Translations under genes and position numbers: made by a program
Assembly (NCBI GenBank): GCA_030550225.1
Contig: JAUQPV010000146.1
Coordinates: 1 to 6,508 of the forward strand
DNA length: 6,508 nt
Reading direction: 5' to 3'
Source: Acidobacteriota bacterium
GTDB lineage: Bacteria; Acidobacteriota; HRBIN11
Notes under the pieces: model-generated
Told to the model about the DNA's origin: nothing
Database searches by the model: none
Seen by the model: only the letters and a program-made list of their open reading frames with translations
Shown here: positions 5,598 through 6,508 of the stretch, piece after piece
How the letters are laid out: every line of letters begins with the position of its first letter
How positions within the stretch are numbered: the first letter of the stretch is position 1

Positions 5598-5967
5598 GTG
5601 CGACCGTCGCTCCGGCCATCGGCCGGGGAGGAAAGTCCGGACTCCCCAGGGCCGCATGGTTCCGTAAGGGAACCGGGGGCAACCCCAGGGAAAGTGCCAC
5701 AGAGAACAGACCGCCGGACTCCCCTCCAAATGGGGGTCCGGTAAGGGTGAAACGGTGGGGTAAGAGCCCACCGCTCGCCGGGTGACCGGTCGAGGCACGG
5801 CAAACCCCATGCGGAGCAAGGCCGAATAGGGACGCCAGGAAGGGTGGCCCGTCCGAAGACCGCCTGCGGGCGGTCGGGCGTCCGGGTAGGCCGCTGAGAT
5901 GAATGACGGTCCGCGCCCGACCGGGCGCGAACAGAATCCGGCTTACGGCCTGCTCCACGTCCCTTCC
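5581..5967 (+). ncRNA. rnpB: RNase P RNA, bacterial type A
   Basis: This is the catalytic RNA that removes 5' leaders from precursor tRNAs. Conserved landmarks occur in the right order. GAGGAAAGTCCGGACTCC (5628-5645) holds one P4 strand. AGAGAACAGACCGCC lies at 5701-5715, GGTAAGGGTGAAACGGT at about 5740-5756, and TAAGAGCCCACCGC at 5761-5774. GGCAAACCCC and GGAGCAAGGCCGAATAGG lie near 5799-5830, and AGATGAATGACGGTCC lies upstream of the final ACAGAATCCGGCTTACGG (5931-5948), the other P4 strand. P1 is formed by 5588-5598 with 5949-5959 (11 bp, one U-G). Seven more pairs, GGAAGGG 5581-5587 with CCCTTCC 5961-5967, can extend it past one bulged base. Exact mature ends are therefore uncertain by about 7 nt. 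The 5' strand overlaps the regulator's stop codon. Confidence 0.97.
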
Positions 5968-5976
5968 TCCCTCATT

Positions 5977-6045
5977 CGTGACGACGTGATGGCGTGATGA
6001 ATGATGAGCCGGGAATGGCCTCGTCACGCCGCCACGCCGCCACGG
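5977..6045 (+). repeat. inverted octamer arrays downstream of rnpB
   Basis: Octamers CGTGACGA, CGTGATGG and CGTGATGA (5977-6000) are followed, after 21 nt, by CGTCACGC, CGCCACGC and CGCCACGG (6022-6045). The arms are near reverse complements: 5977-5999 against 6022-6044 give 18 Watson-Crick and 2 G-U pairs out of 23. Without a U-run it is not a classic terminator, but it could shield or help end rnpB transcripts. Confidence 0.6.
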
Positions 6046-6050
6046 AACTC

Positions 6051-6508
6051 ATGGAAGGCACTATCCAGCAAGTCCCCGTGTGGGAGCTGGTGGCTGGCTT
6101 GTTCCATCGCCGGGCCACCGGGATCGTGACCTGCGAGCAGGGCCGCCAACGGCGGGTCTTCTACGTCCAAAATGGCCGCATCGTCTTTGCCCGGTCGAAT
6201 GCCCTGGACGACCGCCTGGGCGAACTCCTGTTCCGGCAGGGCCGACTTCGGTACCGGGACTTGGTCGAGGCCGCTCGGGAAATTCGGCCCGGCCGTCGTT
6301 TGGGGATGGTCCTCGTCGAACGTCGTCTCCTGACGCCCGAGGAACTCGTCCAGGCGGTCCTCCAGCAGGTCCGTTCCATCGTCTTTCACGTCTTCACCTG
6401 GGTCGAGGGCCGGTGGTCCTTCGAAGCGACGGCCTCGATTCCCCAGGAGGTCATCACGCTGAACATCCCGATGCACCGGCTGTTGTATACGGCCATCCTG
6501 CAAATCCC
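6051..6508 (+). CDS. DUF4388 (PATAN-type) domain protein, N-terminal part, runs off window end
   Basis: This open frame continues past the window end, with 152 codons visible. The pattern MEGTIQQVPVWELVAGL, ATGIVTCEQG, VFYVQNGRIVFARS (residues 36-49) and LDDRLGELLFRQG, then RRLGMVLVERRLLTPEEL, QQVRSIVFHVFTW and EGRWSFE, matches DUF4388. This domain is common beside receiver or GAF domains in signalling and gliding-related proteins of Deinococcus-Thermus, Acidobacteria and delta-proteobacteria. Its biochemical role is unclear. I place the start at ATG 6051 because MEGTI fits the usual domain beginning and the inverted octamer array ends just before it. In-frame starts at 5994 (GTG), 5997 and 6015 (ATG) are possible, and none has a strong ribosome binding site. 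Whether it works with the upstream response regulator cannot be told from proximity alone. Confidence 0.8.
   Translation, partial: MEGTIQQVPVWELVAGLFHRRATGIVTCEQGRQRRVFYVQNGRIVFARSNALDDRLGELLFRQGRLRYRDLVEAAREIRPGRRLGMVLVERRLLTPEELVQAVLQQVRSIVFHVFTWVEGRWSFEATASIPQEVITLNIPMHRLLYTAILQI

Noticed and set aside
5572..6027. Open frames on the minus strand across rnpB
   Set aside because: The region is a well-supported structured RNA on the plus strand; the translations are Pro/Arg/Gly-rich noise.
6024..6503. 159-codon open frame on the minus strand
   Set aside because: It is antisense to the DUF4388 coding frame, which has recognisable domain motifs; the minus frame has no family signature.

Overview
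The window is a GC-rich bacterial chromosome segment. It holds translation genes (ribosomal proteins L13, S9 and S2, then EF-Ts), an NtrC-type sigma-54 activator, the RNase P RNA gene and two genes cut by the window edges. No mobile genes, CRISPR array or tRNA are visible. The lineage cannot be fixed from this much sequence. EF-Ts is of the short (about 200 aa) Thermus/chloroplast-like type, DUF4388 proteins are common in Deinococcus-Thermus, Acidobacteria and delta-proteobacterial groups, and codons favour GTC, CGG, CGT and GGC. Together these suggest a deep-branching, possibly thermophilic, sigma-54-using bacterium, but that is inference.

Layout: (1) positions 1-301, minus strand, N-terminus of glycogen branching enzyme GlgB. 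(2) 302-494, a divergent control region with a clear sigma-70-type promoter (TTGCCA, 17 bp, TATACT) facing the ribosomal genes. (3) 495-3220, rplM, rpsI, rpsB and tsf, all on the plus strand, in the usual order but with two unusually long spacers (about 205 and 214 bp). (4) 3259-3843, an unrecognised tryptophan-rich, probably exported protein that follows tsf by 38 bp. (5) 3844-4184, a gene-poor spacer with repeats and an AT-richer island. (6) 4185-5597, a response regulator with receiver, sigma-54 AAA+ and Fis-type HTH domains. (7) about 5581-5967, rnpB, whose 5' helix strand lies inside the last codons of the regulator. (8) 6051 to the window end, the start of a DUF4388 protein.

Two features are the most unusual. 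First, the spacers (rplM-rpsI, rpsI-rpsB, 3844-4184 and rnpB-DUF4388) carry degenerate tandem repeats of 7 or 8 nt, several in inverted pairs that could fold into long hairpins; exact blocks of 16-21 nt recur between spacers. Second, rnpB and the upstream coding sequence overlap: the closing helix of RNase P RNA can extend to 18 bp using bases that also encode the regulator's C-terminus and stop codon, and a plausible rnpB promoter lies inside that coding sequence.

Functionally, the first half supplies ribosome components and an elongation factor, probably from one promoter. The second half combines regulation (NtrC-like activator, DUF4388 protein) with tRNA 5' processing (RNase P RNA).
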